Below, in pieces: positions 52,503 through 61,260 of a stretch of 64,000 nucleotides of DNA. Each line of letters starts with the position of its first letter. Within the stretch, counting starts at the first letter, position 1. The notes under the pieces are model-generated. The model was not told the DNA's origin. It was given only the letters and a program-made list of their open reading frames with translations, and made no database searches. The position numbers and the translations under genes are program-made. The stretch is from Dyadobacter jiangsuensis. GTDB lineage: Bacteria; Bacteroidota; Bacteroidia; Cytophagales; Spirosomataceae. The DNA lies in contig NZ_PYAS01000004.1 of NCBI RefSeq assembly GCF_003014695.1, positions 547,305 through 611,304 on the forward strand, given 5' to 3'.

Positions 52503-53465
52503 TTACATAGTACCAGCATTGCCGCTTTTAAATTCCCGGTAATGCGCAATTATGAATTGGATTTTCTCGCTTTCGGACCATTCATCGGCTATCCAGTTGA
52601 TTTTCAGTCCATCCTTTTCCATTTTCCTGAAAAAAGTCATCTGGCGTTTGGCGAACCGGTGGATCTCGGTTTCGAGTTTGGAATGCATCTCTTCGAAGGT
52701 CATTGCGCCGGTCAGGTACAGGGTTACATATTTGTATTCCAAACCGTAGTAGATTAACGAATCAGGTGTAATTCCTTGATTTAAAAGATTTTGAACTTCT
52801 TCTATTAAACCCAGCTTTAACCTGATTGAGAGCCTTTTGCTGATGCGCTCCCGCCGCGTTTCCACGGGCGGGTTCAGGCCGAAAATCACTGCCGGATAGG
52901 CAATGGACTCTGTGCCGAAGTCTATGGACGTTTCACTATGTTCGTTCAGGTAAGCGGCTATTTCCAATGCGCGGATGAGCCTTTTGCGCGTGGAAATATC
53001 GGCCAGGGCATGGTAACGGGAATCGGAGGCCTGAAACCTGGCGGTCAGCTGCCCGGTGGAAAGTAAATCCAGCTCCTTCCGCAGCGCCTCATTCACTGGC
53101 ACCGTATCGTTGGCATGGCCTTTCAGCAATGCATATAGATAGAAGCCCGTTCCACCGCAAACGATCGGAAGGCGTTCGTTGGTGCGTATTTGTTGGTATG
53201 AATCCGCGAAGTCATGCTGGAAATCATTGACATTATATTTATCGCCGGCATCGCGGATGTTGATCAGGTGGTAGGGGACCGGGGCGCCGTTTACGATGTA
53301 TTCTTCGAGGTCTTTGCCGGTCCCAATGTCCATTTGCCGGTATACCTGGCGTGAGTCGGCACTGAGGATTTCGCCGCCGATCTCGTGCGCTACCTGGGTA
53401 GCCAAACGTGTTTTGCCCGAAGCCGTTGGGCCCAGGATGATCAGTAGCGGGGTTTCAGGACTCAT
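52503..53465 (-). CDS. miaA: tRNA dimethylallyltransferase MiaA
   Basis: 320 residues from the ATG at 53465 (MSPETPLLIILGPTASGKTR). P-loop GPTASGKT, then GGEILSADSRQVYRQMDIGT with the conserved D-S-R-Q-V-Y, PYHLINIRDAGDKYNVNDFQ, VCGGTGFYLYALL and YGLEYKYVTLYLTG. Adds dimethylallyl to A37 of tRNAs that read U-starting codons. The first 11 bp overlap the end of the upstream unknown gene, so they are likely translated from one transcript. Confidence 0.96.
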   Translation of the reverse strand: MSPETPLLIILGPTASGKTRLATQVAHEIGGEILSADSRQVYRQMDIGTGKDLEEYIVNGAPVPYHLINIRDAGDKYNVNDFQHDFADSYQQIRTNERLPIVCGGTGFYLYALLKGHANDTVPVNEALRKELDLLSTGQLTARFQASDSRYHALADISTRKRLIRALEIAAYLNEHSETSIDFGTESIAYPAVIFGLNPPVETRRERISKRLSIRLKLGLIEEVQNLLNQGITPDSLIYYGLEYKYVTLYLTGAMTFEEMHSKLETEIHRFAKRQMTFFRKMEKDGLKINWIADEWSESEKIQFIIAHYREFKSGNAGTM

Positions 53466-54369
53466 TTTCGTTGATTTTAATGTCCCTGACATATTTGATA
53501 CTGCCCAAATTATATACTGTCAGATATTCAACCGGCAGTTGTCCGGCAGTGTGACCGGCTTTCTCGAGCGTACGCACACGCCGCATATGCGTAACGTCCA
53601 CATAAGCCTCCCGTGGAGGCATGTTTCCTCTTTCCTCAAACCCGAGCCGCTTGTAGCTTCGGCCATCGGACCATTCAAGGTCAGCGTAGGTCATGATGTC
53701 GCCCGGAGACTTTTCGCGGATGAAGGCATTCAACAGCTTGTCCAGCGCACCTACCACATTCGTCCCCAGCAAGCTTGCGAACCGGATCAGCTCATGTGAC
53801 CGGAAAGGGGAGCCGTTTTGTTCAAAAATGCGGGCGTTGCTGAAAGTAGCGACGGCCACCAGCAGTTCGTCTGCCGACGCGTCGAAAGCGAAATCGGTCG
53901 GCAATACGCGGTAATATCGTTTGGGCAGAAACAGGCCATACCGAAATTTCGACATTGTGCCGCCATTCAAATGATTGGCTTCCAGGAATCCCATTGTAGT
54001 TGCATTGTCGATCCTCCGCACGAGTGTCAGGCGGGCAGGAATCTTGGCCGATTTGCCCAGCATAGCCGCTAACCGCGATTGTACTACGCTTCTTCGGGAC
54101 AGCCAGTAATCTTCCCAAATCACCACCGCCGGAACCCCTTCGCTGCGGATGGCTTCCAGGCGTTCTTTCAACGGGTTCAACAAGGTTTTGTGACCGGCTT
54201 TTTTCCAGGCCGCCAGATCCACCGGGATCACTTTCATAAACACCTGATCCCCAATAGCTACTTCCAGCACCGGCAGCATAAAATCCGGTTCCCGCGTTGC
54301 GTGGCACTGAAACGAGATGGAAGTCAGCCAGTTGTAAAGTTGTTCTGAAAATGATGTCGGTTCTGCCAA
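53455..54369 (-). CDS. phage-type endonuclease-linked protein with GNAT-like region
   Basis: 304 residues. N-terminal segment (about 30-105) LLNPLKERLEAIRSEGVPAV, VIWEDYWLSRRSVVQSRLAA recalls the C-terminal part of Vsr/DUF559-type nucleases, but the usual catalytic acidic residues are not visible. The later part (about 112-250) has FLEANHLNGGTMSKFRYGLF, HELIRFASLLGTNVVGALDK and DIMTYADLEWSDGRSYKRLG, which I recognise as a GNAT-like module of proteins found in phages and near homing endonucleases. It is fused into a housekeeping location upstream of miaA (11-bp overlap). Possible domesticated phage gene; role unknown. Confidence 0.6.
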   Translation of the reverse strand: MAEPTSFSEQLYNWLTSISFQCHATREPDFMLPVLEVAIGDQVFMKVIPVDLAAWKKAGHKTLLNPLKERLEAIRSEGVPAVVIWEDYWLSRRSVVQSRLAAMLGKSAKIPARLTLVRRIDNATTMGFLEANHLNGGTMSKFRYGLFLPKRYYRVLPTDFAFDASADELLVAVATFSNARIFEQNGSPFRSHELIRFASLLGTNVVGALDKLLNAFIREKSPGDIMTYADLEWSDGRSYKRLGFEERGNMPPREAYVDVTHMRRVRTLEKAGHTAGQLPVEYLTVYNLGSIKYVRDIKINENES

Positions 54370-54420
54370 AGGGATGCTCGTAAATATGCGGGCAAGTTAA
54401 TGCGGGATTCCAACACCACA

Positions 54421-54446
54421 AAAAAACGCGCCGGTGTGGCGCGTTT
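54421..54446 (-). terminator. terminator of the outer-membrane beta-barrel gene
   Basis: ACGCGCC / GGCGCGT arms around GGTGT, flanked by A-run (54421-54426) giving T-run on the minus strand. 26 bp past the stop. Confidence 0.85.
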
Positions 54447-54471
54447 GCATTTTGAAATATTTTGCGGGAAG

Positions 54472-55077
54472 TTATTTACCGCCCAGCCCGAATATGATCC
54501 CGACGTTCACACCGCCGAATTTGGAGGTGGACTCAAAATCGATATTGTTGGGTGAGCCGGTTTCGGAATCGTGGTTTTTGTTGCCGAAAACAAAATGGTA
54601 AATCCCTTCTACCTGAATACCCAGGTTGCCGAATGCGAATACCAGACCGGCCCTGGGCGCCGCACCGAAGTTGCTGTGCTTGGACGATTCCAGCACGGTT
54701 TCGCCATTCCATTTCGCTTTGTATTTCGAAAAATACACCCCGGCGTCACCCCCTATGTAAGGGCGGATGGCACCGTCGGTAAAGAAGTAGTCCAGCGTAC
54801 CGGTTACGGGGGTAAGCGTTCCGGTGGTGCTCAGCTTTTGTCCGGCCACGTTGTAGTCGCTGCCGTCGGCGTAAATCTTACCTGCGACACCAATCGCAAA
54901 CTGCGGCGAGGCAAATACGCGGAGATTCACGCCACCACCTGCTACTGTCTTGGAGTCTTCCACGTTGGATTTGGCGATCCCGCCTTGTAAGCCGAGCGAA
55001 AACTGCGCGAAGCTGGCCGAAGTTGCCGTTACGATCAGGGCCATAATTGCCACCGACAAGATTAGTTTCTTTTTCAT
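54472..55077 (-). CDS. outer-membrane beta-barrel protein
   Basis: 201 residues with signal peptide MKKKLILSVAIMALIVTATSASFAQ. Alternating aromatic/hydrophobic beta-strands: GLQGGIAKSNVEDSKTVAGG, FAIGVAGKIYADGSDYNVAG, YFFTDGAIRPYIGGDAGVYF, GLVFAFGNLGIQVEGIYHFV, NVGIIFGLGGK (aromatic end). Matches the porin-family barrel of 8 strands. Monocistronic with its own terminator. Confidence 0.87.
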   Translation of the reverse strand: MKKKLILSVAIMALIVTATSASFAQFSLGLQGGIAKSNVEDSKTVAGGGVNLRVFASPQFAIGVAGKIYADGSDYNVAGQKLSTTGTLTPVTGTLDYFFTDGAIRPYIGGDAGVYFSKYKAKWNGETVLESSKHSNFGAAPRAGLVFAFGNLGIQVEGIYHFVFGNKNHDSETGSPNNIDFESTSKFGGVNVGIIFGLGGK

Positions 55078-55202
55078 GCTGATTTTGGTTGATAGTTTGG
55101 AAACGATGCATCCATAATCAGTCCAACACGGAAAAATTGCATTGTACGGCTGCTATTAAATTGTCATACAATCCATTATAGTGACAATTTATTCTGAATG
55201 TA

Positions 55203-56078
55203 CTATTTCAAAACGGCCTGGTTCTGTGCAAAATATTCCTCATCCTGACGGGCTGCCTCCCAACCGATGAGTGCCTTTTTGCGCAAGCTACCCCATCTGT
55301 ACTCTCCCAGTATGCCTTCTTTACGGATCACCCGGTGACACGGGATAATGTAGGCAATCGGGTTGTCGCCAACCGCCGAACCAACAGCGCGGACCGCTTT
55401 CGGGTGGCCGATGCGCTCGGCGATTTGCTGGTAGGTAGTGACCGCGCCCTGCGGAATGCTAAGTAACGCTTCCCATACTTTCAGCTGGAAATTGGTGCCT
55501 TGCACGAGCAGCGGGAGCTTTTCGAGCGATTGTTGTGCGGGGTTAAAAATGCGCTGCACATAGCTGGCTGTCAGTTGCTGGTCCGGGCGGATGATAGCAT
55601 AATGCCATTTGCGGGCTAGTTCGATGAGCTGGAAGTCCCGCGTGGCCTCGTCCACGAACGCCATGGCGCAAATACCCCGCTCGGTAGCGGCAATAAAGCA
55701 ATCGCCGAAAGGTGTCTTGTGAAATCCGTAGCTGATAACCAGTCCTTTACCGGCGCTTTTGTATTCCTGCGGAGTAACGCCCTCGATCGAAATGAAATGG
55801 TCGTACACCCGGCTCTGACTCGAAAGACCGGCCGATTCGGCCAGTTCGGCAAGGTTGTTCGATTCCCGGATACGGTCTTTCAGATATCCTGCGGTAATGT
55901 ATTGCAGGAACCGTTTTGGGCTTACGCCTGCCCACTCCGAAAACATGCGCTGGAAATGAAACCGGCTGATGCTGACTTCGTCGGCCACTTCGTTGAGCGT
56001 TGGCTGCTCTTTGGCGTTAGCCACGATGTACTCGATAGCCTTCGCGATTTTGTCGTAATTATAAGCTTGCTGGTCCAT
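55203..56078 (-). CDS. AraC-type regulator fused to methylated-DNA-protein-cysteine methyltransferase
   Basis: 291 residues. N-terminal AraC HTH (about 15-95): PTLNEVADEVSISRFHFQRM, FSEWAGVSPKRFLQYITAGY, AELAESAGLSSQSRVYDHFI. The C-terminal Ogt/Ada methyltransferase (about 120-285): SIPQGAVTTYQQIAERIGHP, AVGSAVGDNPIAYIIPCHRV with the acceptor Cys in IPCHRV. This is Ada without its N-terminal zinc/methyl-sensing half, so the transcription response must be controlled in another way. Repairs O6-methylguanine. Confidence 0.92.
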   Translation of the reverse strand: MDQQAYNYDKIAKAIEYIVANAKEQPTLNEVADEVSISRFHFQRMFSEWAGVSPKRFLQYITAGYLKDRIRESNNLAELAESAGLSSQSRVYDHFISIEGVTPQEYKSAGKGLVISYGFHKTPFGDCFIAATERGICAMAFVDEATRDFQLIELARKWHYAIIRPDQQLTASYVQRIFNPAQQSLEKLPLLVQGTNFQLKVWEALLSIPQGAVTTYQQIAERIGHPKAVRAVGSAVGDNPIAYIIPCHRVIRKEGILGEYRWGSLRKKALIGWEAARQDEEYFAQNQAVLK

Positions 56079-56247
56079 TGGATTTTTTAATTTGTTGATA
56101 CAAATTTGGCCTGCGCCGCCCGCCTGGCCAACCCGAAACTTGCGTAACTATCTGCACCAGTCACTAAGCCGCGCTGGCACTGTTTATGTATGCCGGTATA
56201 TATTCGCATCAGTTTTACACAGCCACATTAGCACGTTCCTTACAGCC

Positions 56248-56547
56248 ATGAAATTACTTTTTGCCAGCGTTTTTACCATACTGATAGCCCATAGTACCTA
56301 TTCGCAAAACTTCAAAGCAGAGCTCCGGAAGCTTAATGGACAGATTGAAGCAGCTTACAAAAGCAGGAAGCTGACCGCTAATGAGTATGCGAAACTAAAA
56401 AAGGAACGCAATGCCATTGAATTGGCGATCGACAAGGCGCTAGCCGACGACATCCTTACGCCGGATGAAAAGAACAGGATCCATTCAAAAATCGTCCGCT
56501 CGCGGAAGCGGCTTTCCAAATACAAGACGAATCGAGAGATTTATTAA
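56248..56547 (+). CDS. small secreted helical protein
   Basis: 99 residues from the ATG at 56248 (MKLLFASVFTILIAHSTYSQ, signal peptide); the upstream in-frame ATG at 56092 would lack a signal peptide and encode junk-like residues. The mature part is mostly helical and basic: LRKLNGQIEAAYKSRKLTAN, EYAKLKKERNAIELAIDKAL, IHSKIVRSRKRLSKYKTNRE. Probably periplasmic. No family recognised. Confidence 0.7.
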   Translation: MKLLFASVFTILIAHSTYSQNFKAELRKLNGQIEAAYKSRKLTANEYAKLKKERNAIELAIDKALADDILTPDEKNRIHSKIVRSRKRLSKYKTNREIY

Positions 56548-56553
56548 AAGCGA

Positions 56554-56585
56554 AATGGCTCCTGCATTGCATTGCGGGAGCCATT
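56554..56585. repeat. inverted repeat between convergent small genes
   Basis: AATGGCTCC / GGAGCCATT (9-bp arms) with loop TGCATTGCATTGCG. No T-run. Probable transcript end structure for the 99-residue gene. Confidence 0.6.
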
Positions 56586-56607
56586 CGGGAAGGAGGTTCG
56601 GGAAAGA

Positions 56608-56721
56608 TCAGTAGTCTTTCTTGCCATCCTTTTTTGCCTTTTTGTCAGCTCTTTTTTCTTTCAGGGATTTAGTAGCTTCCTTTTTGGTGCTCCCTTTGTC
56701 CAGGTTTTTTCCTTTGGCCAT
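56608..56721 (-). CDS. 37-residue lysine-rich protein
   Basis: ATG at 56721 to TGA at 56608. Sequence in two parts: MAKGKNLDKGSTKKEATKSL and KEKRADKKAKKDGKKDY. Fifteen of 37 residues are lysine. Similar very small Lys-rich proteins are common in Bacteroidota genomes, so it is probably real; a nucleic-acid-binding or ribosome-linked role is a guess. Too short for a length-filtered gene list. Downstream of the Gfo/Idh gene in reverse order, 76 bp from its stop. Confidence 0.6.
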   Translation of the reverse strand: MAKGKNLDKGSTKKEATKSLKEKRADKKAKKDGKKDY

Positions 56722-56797
56722 GACTGTTGAATTTGAGTACTAAGAAATTTTTTAAATAACAGCAATATCGCGTGCATTTGTATTCTACACCCTAAAA

Positions 56798-57781
56798 TTA
56801 TTGCTTTTGGGTAATCCGGTCCATGATCAGGTTTGCCCGCGCGCCCGTATCGCCATTGCTCGGGCTCTTGCCTTCGCCGCGTAGTTCTGTCACGATGGAT
56901 TCGATGAGCGGCTGCTGCACGTGCTGAGGATAAGGAATGTGAAATACCTCGATGCCTTCCGAAGTTTCGACGTGAATGTCGAATTTTTCGAAAAATGAAA
57001 AAGTAATACGGCCTTTGGAGCCAATAATCTGCGTTTCGTCCTCGCGCTGGTCTTTGTCGACCGTGTAGCACCAGCTTCCCTTACCCAACACACCCGATTC
57101 GAATTCAAAATTGGCGACCACAATATCGTCGGCCTCGTACAGGCCTGCCTGGTTGCGCGCAATGCCCGAGGCGTGGCGGATAGGCCCGAAAATAAATTCC
57201 AGGAGGTCGAACTGGTGGGAAGCCAGGTCGTGGAAATGCCCGCCGCCCGAAATTTCCGGTTTGACGCGCCAGCGCGGCTTTGCATTCGGTCCGACTTCTT
57301 CGTCATATGGCTGCCATTGGAGACAGATATCGATGAAGCGGACATCTCCGATCACCTTTTTGTCGATCAATTCTTTTACTTTCAGGAAGTAATCCAGTGC
57401 GCGCCGGTAGTAGGCTACGAACACCGGTACGCCGGTACGCTTGCTTTCGGCATTAATGCGGTCACATTCGGCGGCGTTCCTTGCCATGGGCTTCTCGATG
57501 TAAACGGGTTTCCCGGCTTGCATCGCCTTGAAAGCCAGGCTTTCGTGGGCATCGGGCGGCGTGGCGATGTAGATCGCATTGATATCGGGGTCGTTGATGA
57601 GCGCTTCGGCATCGTCGTACCATTTGGGTACGCCGTGGCGTTCGGCATAATCTTGCGCGAGTGCGCCATCGCGCCGCATAACCGCCACGAGCGTGGAGTT
57701 GGGTACCTTATTGAATGCGGGCCCGCTTTTGACTTCGGTCACATTGCCGCAACCGATAATACCCCATTTTATCTGATCCAT
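56798..57781 (-). CDS. Gfo/Idh/MocA family oxidoreductase
   Basis: 327 residues from the ATG at 57781 (MDQIKWGIIGCGNVTEVKSG). GIIGCGNV is the Rossmann loop; AGKPVYIEKPMARNAAEC carries the EKP lysine; GGGHFHDLASHQFDLLEFIF (about 190-210) carries catalytic His and Asp. NAD(P)-dependent oxidation of a sugar or inositol-like substrate. Divergent from the VF530 gene. Confidence 0.93.
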   Translation of the reverse strand: MDQIKWGIIGCGNVTEVKSGPAFNKVPNSTLVAVMRRDGALAQDYAERHGVPKWYDDAEALINDPDINAIYIATPPDAHESLAFKAMQAGKPVYIEKPMARNAAECDRINAESKRTGVPVFVAYYRRALDYFLKVKELIDKKVIGDVRFIDICLQWQPYDEEVGPNAKPRWRVKPEISGGGHFHDLASHQFDLLEFIFGPIRHASGIARNQAGLYEADDIVVANFEFESGVLGKGSWCYTVDKDQREDETQIIGSKGRITFSFFEKFDIHVETSEGIEVFHIPYPQHVQQPLIESIVTELRGEGKSPSNGDTGARANLIMDRITQKQ

Positions 57782-57881
57782 CGGACAGGTTTTAGGTTTT
57801 GAACTAATCAACCTGCATAATAATTATTTAAGAACAGAAATCTACTTTAAAAAATAAGGCAACATTTTTCAAACGGTACGC

Positions 57882-58103
57882 ATGGAATCACAACCGAATA
57901 ACCCGCTGCACGGTAAAACACTCGAAGCAATTTTGAATGAACTCGTAGATTATTACGGGTGGGAGCAAATGGGTTATCACGTCAATATCAACAGCTTTCA
58001 ACACGATCCCAGCGTGAAATCGAGCCTTAAATTTCTGAGAAAAACTCCCTGGGCGCGAAAGAAGGTGGAAGATTTGTACATTAAAATGCAGGAACGAAAA
58101 TAG
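57882..58103 (+). CDS. VF530-family DNA-binding protein
   Basis: 73 residues. [60 protein letters not shown] match the VF530 (DUF2132) family, small DNA-binding proteins. Helical and basic at the C-terminus. It precedes cbpA by 45 bp, maybe cotranscribed. Confidence 0.9.
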   Translation: MESQPNNPLHGKTLEAILNELVDYYGWEQMGYHVNINSFQHDPSVKSSLKFLRKTPWARKKVEDLYIKMQERK

Positions 58104-58148
58104 GGACTGTTTTATAAACCATTATTCACTTCAACAGATTGAATATTT

Positions 58149-59024
58149 ATGGCTTTTGTAGATTATTATCAGATACTCGGAATTGACAAAAATGCTGACG
58201 ATAAGGCTATCAAGAATGCTTACAGAAAACTGGCGAGGAAATACCATCCCGATCTGAACCCAAACGACAAAGAAGCACAGAAGAAGTTTCAGGAGCTCAA
58301 TGAAGCGAATGAGGTGCTGAGCGACCCGGAAAAGCGGAAGAAGTACGACAAGTACGGCAAAGATTGGCAGCACAGCGAGGAATTCGAGCGCGCACAGCAA
58401 GCACGCAGGCAGGCGGGAGGGCAGGAGGGCCAGTGGTATGGCGGTAGCAATGAAGGCTTTTCCGACTTCTTCGAATCCATGTTTGGTTCGGGTTTCGGAG
58501 GTAGCCGGCAGGCGCGCTTCCGTGGGCAGGATTATCAGGCTGAAATCCATCTGGGCCTGCGCGATGCCTATGAAACACATAAACAAACTTTGACAGTAAA
58601 CGGAAAGAATATCCGCATTACCGTGCCGGCAGGTGTTGAAAACGGGCAAACCATCAAAATTGCAGGCCATGGCGGGCCAGGAAGCAACGGCGGGCCTAAT
58701 GGCGATTTGTACATTACCTTTTCAGTGGGAGCCGACGATAAATTCAGAAGATCGGGCAATGACCTGCATTTGAAAGTAGAGCTGGATCTTTATACCGCTG
58801 TGTTGGGCGGTGAGCTGGTGGTGGAGACATTGAGCGGAAAAGTGAAGTTGCCCGTGAAACCTGAAACGCAGAACGGCAGCGTGGTTCGTCTGAAAGGCAA
58901 GGGATTTCCGGTTTACAAACAGGACGGCCAGTTCGGCGATCTTTACGTGACTTTCGATGTAAAAATCCCGACTAACCTGACCGACCGCCAGAAGGAATTG
59001 TTTACGGAATTGTCTAAATCCTGA
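58149..59024 (+). CDS. cbpA: CbpA-type DnaJ homologue (curved DNA-binding protein)
   Basis: 291 residues. J-domain (about 1-68): [20 protein letters not shown], with HPD in YHPDLNPND. Gly/Phe-rich linker (about 90-120, [20 protein letters not shown]), then the two C-terminal DnaJ domains (about 130-285: [40 protein letters not shown]). It lacks the zinc fingers of DnaJ, as CbpA does. Hsp40 cochaperone for DnaK; also DNA-binding in E. coli. The next gene encodes its modulator CbpM. Confidence 0.93.
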   Translation: MAFVDYYQILGIDKNADDKAIKNAYRKLARKYHPDLNPNDKEAQKKFQELNEANEVLSDPEKRKKYDKYGKDWQHSEEFERAQQARRQAGGQEGQWYGGSNEGFSDFFESMFGSGFGGSRQARFRGQDYQAEIHLGLRDAYETHKQTLTVNGKNIRITVPAGVENGQTIKIAGHGGPGSNGGPNGDLYITFSVGADDKFRRSGNDLHLKVELDLYTAVLGGELVVETLSGKVKLPVKPETQNGSVVRLKGKGFPVYKQDGQFGDLYVTFDVKIPTNLTDRQKELFTELSKS

Positions 59025-59031
59025 GAACGAT

Positions 59032-59331
59032 ATGGAAAATGATCAGTTGATTGCCGTTGAGGTATTCTGCTCGCATTACGACGTTGAATACACATTTGTA
59101 GAGTCATTGCAGGAGCACGACCTGATCGAAACAGTGATCGTCGGCAATGTGCGCTTTTTGCAGATCCCGCAGCTGAATCGTATCGAGCGAATTATCCGCC
59201 TGCATCACGAGCTCGACATTAATCTGGAAGGGATCGAGGCCATTCAGGGCCTGCTGAGCCGTATCGAACTTCTGGATAGGGAGGTTGCCTCGCTTCGGAA
59301 CCGGCTACGGTTTTATGAGCCCGGCTTGTAA
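59032..59331 (+). CDS. cbpM: CbpM-like chaperone modulator
   Basis: 99 residues following cbpA by 7 bp. IAVEVFCSHYDVEYTFVESL, QEHDLIETVIVGNVRFLQIP, RIERIIRLHHELDINLEGIE, RIELLDREVASLRNRLRFYE: a MerR-like helical protein that inhibits CbpA in E. coli. Confidence 0.9.
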   Translation: MENDQLIAVEVFCSHYDVEYTFVESLQEHDLIETVIVGNVRFLQIPQLNRIERIIRLHHELDINLEGIEAIQGLLSRIELLDREVASLRNRLRFYEPGL

Positions 59332-59384
59332 TACCTCATGCATTGCCGGATAACCGGTTATCTTTGCACTCCCATTAAAACGAA

Positions 59385-59408
59385 GGGCAGGCCGGCGCCG
59401 GTCTGCCC
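59385..59408 (+). promoter_or_regulatory. leader hairpin before the helicase gene
   Basis: GGGCAGGCCGG / CCGGTCTGCCC, an 11-bp stem with loop CG (one G-U pair), ending 12 bp before the helicase start. A TAnnTTTG box (TATCTTTG, 59359-59366) lies 18 bp in front of it, so the hairpin is part of the transcript's 5' leader. Confidence 0.7.
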
Positions 59409-59420
59409 CATTATTTGCTT

Positions 59421-60656
59421 ATGAAATTTGAAGATTACCCCATTGCCGCGGAGATCAAGCGGAGCCTGGAAGCGGCCGGGTTCAAAAAGCCTACCGATAT
59501 TCAGTTTAAAGCCATTCCGGCGGTAATGAAAGGGGAGGACGTGCTGGCGATCGCGCAGACGGGTACCGGCAAGACAGCGGCTTTTGCGATTCCGGTAGTG
59601 GACAAGCTGCATAAACAAAAGGCGTCCAGCCGTTCCGAGGGGATCAAATGTGTGGTTATGGTGCCGACTCGGGAGCTGGCCATTCAGATCGCCGAGGTGT
59701 TTTCGAGCATTTCGCGCTATACCAAAGTAAAAACATTCAGTGTATTCGGTGGAGTGGAGCAGGGGCCTCAGATCGCGAAACTGGAAAAGGGTATCGATAT
59801 TCTCGTTTCGACTCCCGGCCGGATGTTCGACCTCGTGAGTCAGGGCTATATTAAGCTCGACCGCGTGGATACGCTCATTCTCGACGAAGCTGACCATATG
59901 CTCGATCTTGGATTTATCAAGGATATCCAGGACCTGATCCGGCATTTACCTAAAAGAAGGCAAACGCTTTTTTTCTCGGCGACCATTGATGAAAAGATTA
60001 AGAAATTAGCCTATTCGCTGGTCAGGAATGCGATACGTATTCAGATTTCGCCTAAAAACCCTGTTGCTAAGAATATCGACCATTCCGTTGCTTTTGTAGC
60101 CATGGACGACAAGCGGTTTTTTCTGGAACGCGTCATTCGGCAGAATGCCGAGAAAAAAATCCTCGTGTTCGTGCGCACGAAGGTGCGGGCCGAGCGGGTG
60201 TACAAGGCGCTCGAACGGATGGAAATCAAAAGCCTGACGATTCACGGGGATAAAGAGCAGGCCGACCGCCTTACAGCTATGAACGAGTTTAAGAAAGGCA
60301 ATGTAAAAGTGCTGATTGCGACGGACGTGAGCGCGCGCGGGATCGATATTCCGAGTGTAGATTACGTGATCAACTATGATTTACCCGAGCAACCCGAAAA
60401 TTACGTTCACCGTGTAGGCCGTACCGGTCGGGGGATGCAGAAGGGTATCGCAGTGTCTTTTTGCAGCGAGGAGGAAAAGCCCGTACTCGACCAGATACAG
60501 CAGTATCTCGACAAGCCCATCGCCGTAGTGAAACTCACCGCCGAGGATTACGCCGAAACGCTTGAATTCACCGCTGATACCACCGACGACCTTGGAGCGC
60601 TGATGCGGGAGATTGAGGAGTTCGAGTCGAGACAGAAGAGAAAAGGTAAAAAGTAA
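59421..60656 (+). CDS. DEAD-box RNA helicase
   Basis: 411 residues from the ATG at 59421 (MKFEDYPIAAEIKRSLEAAG); an alternative TTG at 59415 adds ML. Q motif and motif I AIAQTGTGKTAAFAIPVVDK, Ia PTRELAIQ, II DEAD in LILDEADHMLDLGF, III SAT, IV LVFVRTKVR, V IATDVSARGIDIP, VI HRVGRTGR. RhlE type, ATP-dependent RNA unwinding. Acts in RNA processing or cold adaptation. Ends in a short basic tail. Confidence 0.95.
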   Translation: MKFEDYPIAAEIKRSLEAAGFKKPTDIQFKAIPAVMKGEDVLAIAQTGTGKTAAFAIPVVDKLHKQKASSRSEGIKCVVMVPTRELAIQIAEVFSSISRYTKVKTFSVFGGVEQGPQIAKLEKGIDILVSTPGRMFDLVSQGYIKLDRVDTLILDEADHMLDLGFIKDIQDLIRHLPKRRQTLFFSATIDEKIKKLAYSLVRNAIRIQISPKNPVAKNIDHSVAFVAMDDKRFFLERVIRQNAEKKILVFVRTKVRAERVYKALERMEIKSLTIHGDKEQADRLTAMNEFKKGNVKVLIATDVSARGIDIPSVDYVINYDLPEQPENYVHRVGRTGRGMQKGIAVSFCSEEEKPVLDQIQQYLDKPIAVVKLTAEDYAETLEFTADTTDDLGALMREIEEFESRQKRKGKK

Positions 60657-60662
60657 GGCATT

Positions 60663-60700
60663 AAAAAAGGCTTTCAGGATCGCTCCCGAAAGCCTTTTTT
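60663..60700. terminator. bidirectional terminator after the helicase
   Basis: AAAAAAGGCTTTC / GAAAGCCTTTTTT arms around AGGATCGCTCCC. Serves the helicase and the convergent CHRD gene. Confidence 0.88.
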
Positions 60701-60717
60701 GATATGTGTGCGAGTAC

Positions 60718-61182
60718 TTATTCCTCGAATTTGTCAGCAATAATTTGTCCGCGGATCTCTCCGTAAGGATACAACTCGGTAGGGATATTGATATACATCA
60801 TACCGAGGATAAGCTGTGTTTGCTGCTCGGTGTTAGGGACTTTATAAGTACCGCTTACCTGGCCGGCAGGCTTGTCGGACAACGTCTGGATGATACCACC
60901 GCGCTCCCATGACGGATTTGCCGCGTTAAGCGTAACCGAAGTAGGGGTGATGTTCTGGAAATTGATGTTGTATTTAAGTTCCATGGTGTTCTTGTTATAT
61001 TCAAAAACGCCGGTACCCTGTGCGGAAGAGGTAGCTTTTGGAACGGTTGGGCTACTATTAATGACAGCCGAGAACTTGACAATGTCATCTTTGTGAGGCC
61101 CTTCCTCTTTACAGGAAGTGACAAATCCTAACATCAAAACTCCTGCGATCAATAGTAAAAAACGATTCATTGGCTTTTTCAT
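60718..61182 (-). CDS. CHRD-domain lipoprotein
   Basis: 154 residues. Lipobox FVTSC with Cys24 (MKKPMNRFLLLIAGVLMLGF then VTSC), so a membrane lipoprotein. The domain ends YPYGEIRGQIIADKF, the signature of CHRD domains, preceded by FSAVINSSPTVPKATSSAQG and GVFEYNKNTMELKYNINFQN. Role unknown; probable binding domain. Confidence 0.85.
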   Translation of the reverse strand: MKKPMNRFLLLIAGVLMLGFVTSCKEEGPHKDDIVKFSAVINSSPTVPKATSSAQGTGVFEYNKNTMELKYNINFQNITPTSVTLNAANPSWERGGIIQTLSDKPAGQVSGTYKVPNTEQQTQLILGMMYINIPTELYPYGEIRGQIIADKFEE

Positions 61183-61260
61183 ACAGCGTTAATTAAAAAA
61201 TTTGACTCCTAAATATACATACAAACTCATATGTTGCAAAAATGATACCAGTGGGGTTTG

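Noticed and set aside
56092..56247. Upstream start for the small secreted helical protein
   Set aside because: The extra 52 residues lack coding character and would bury the signal peptide.
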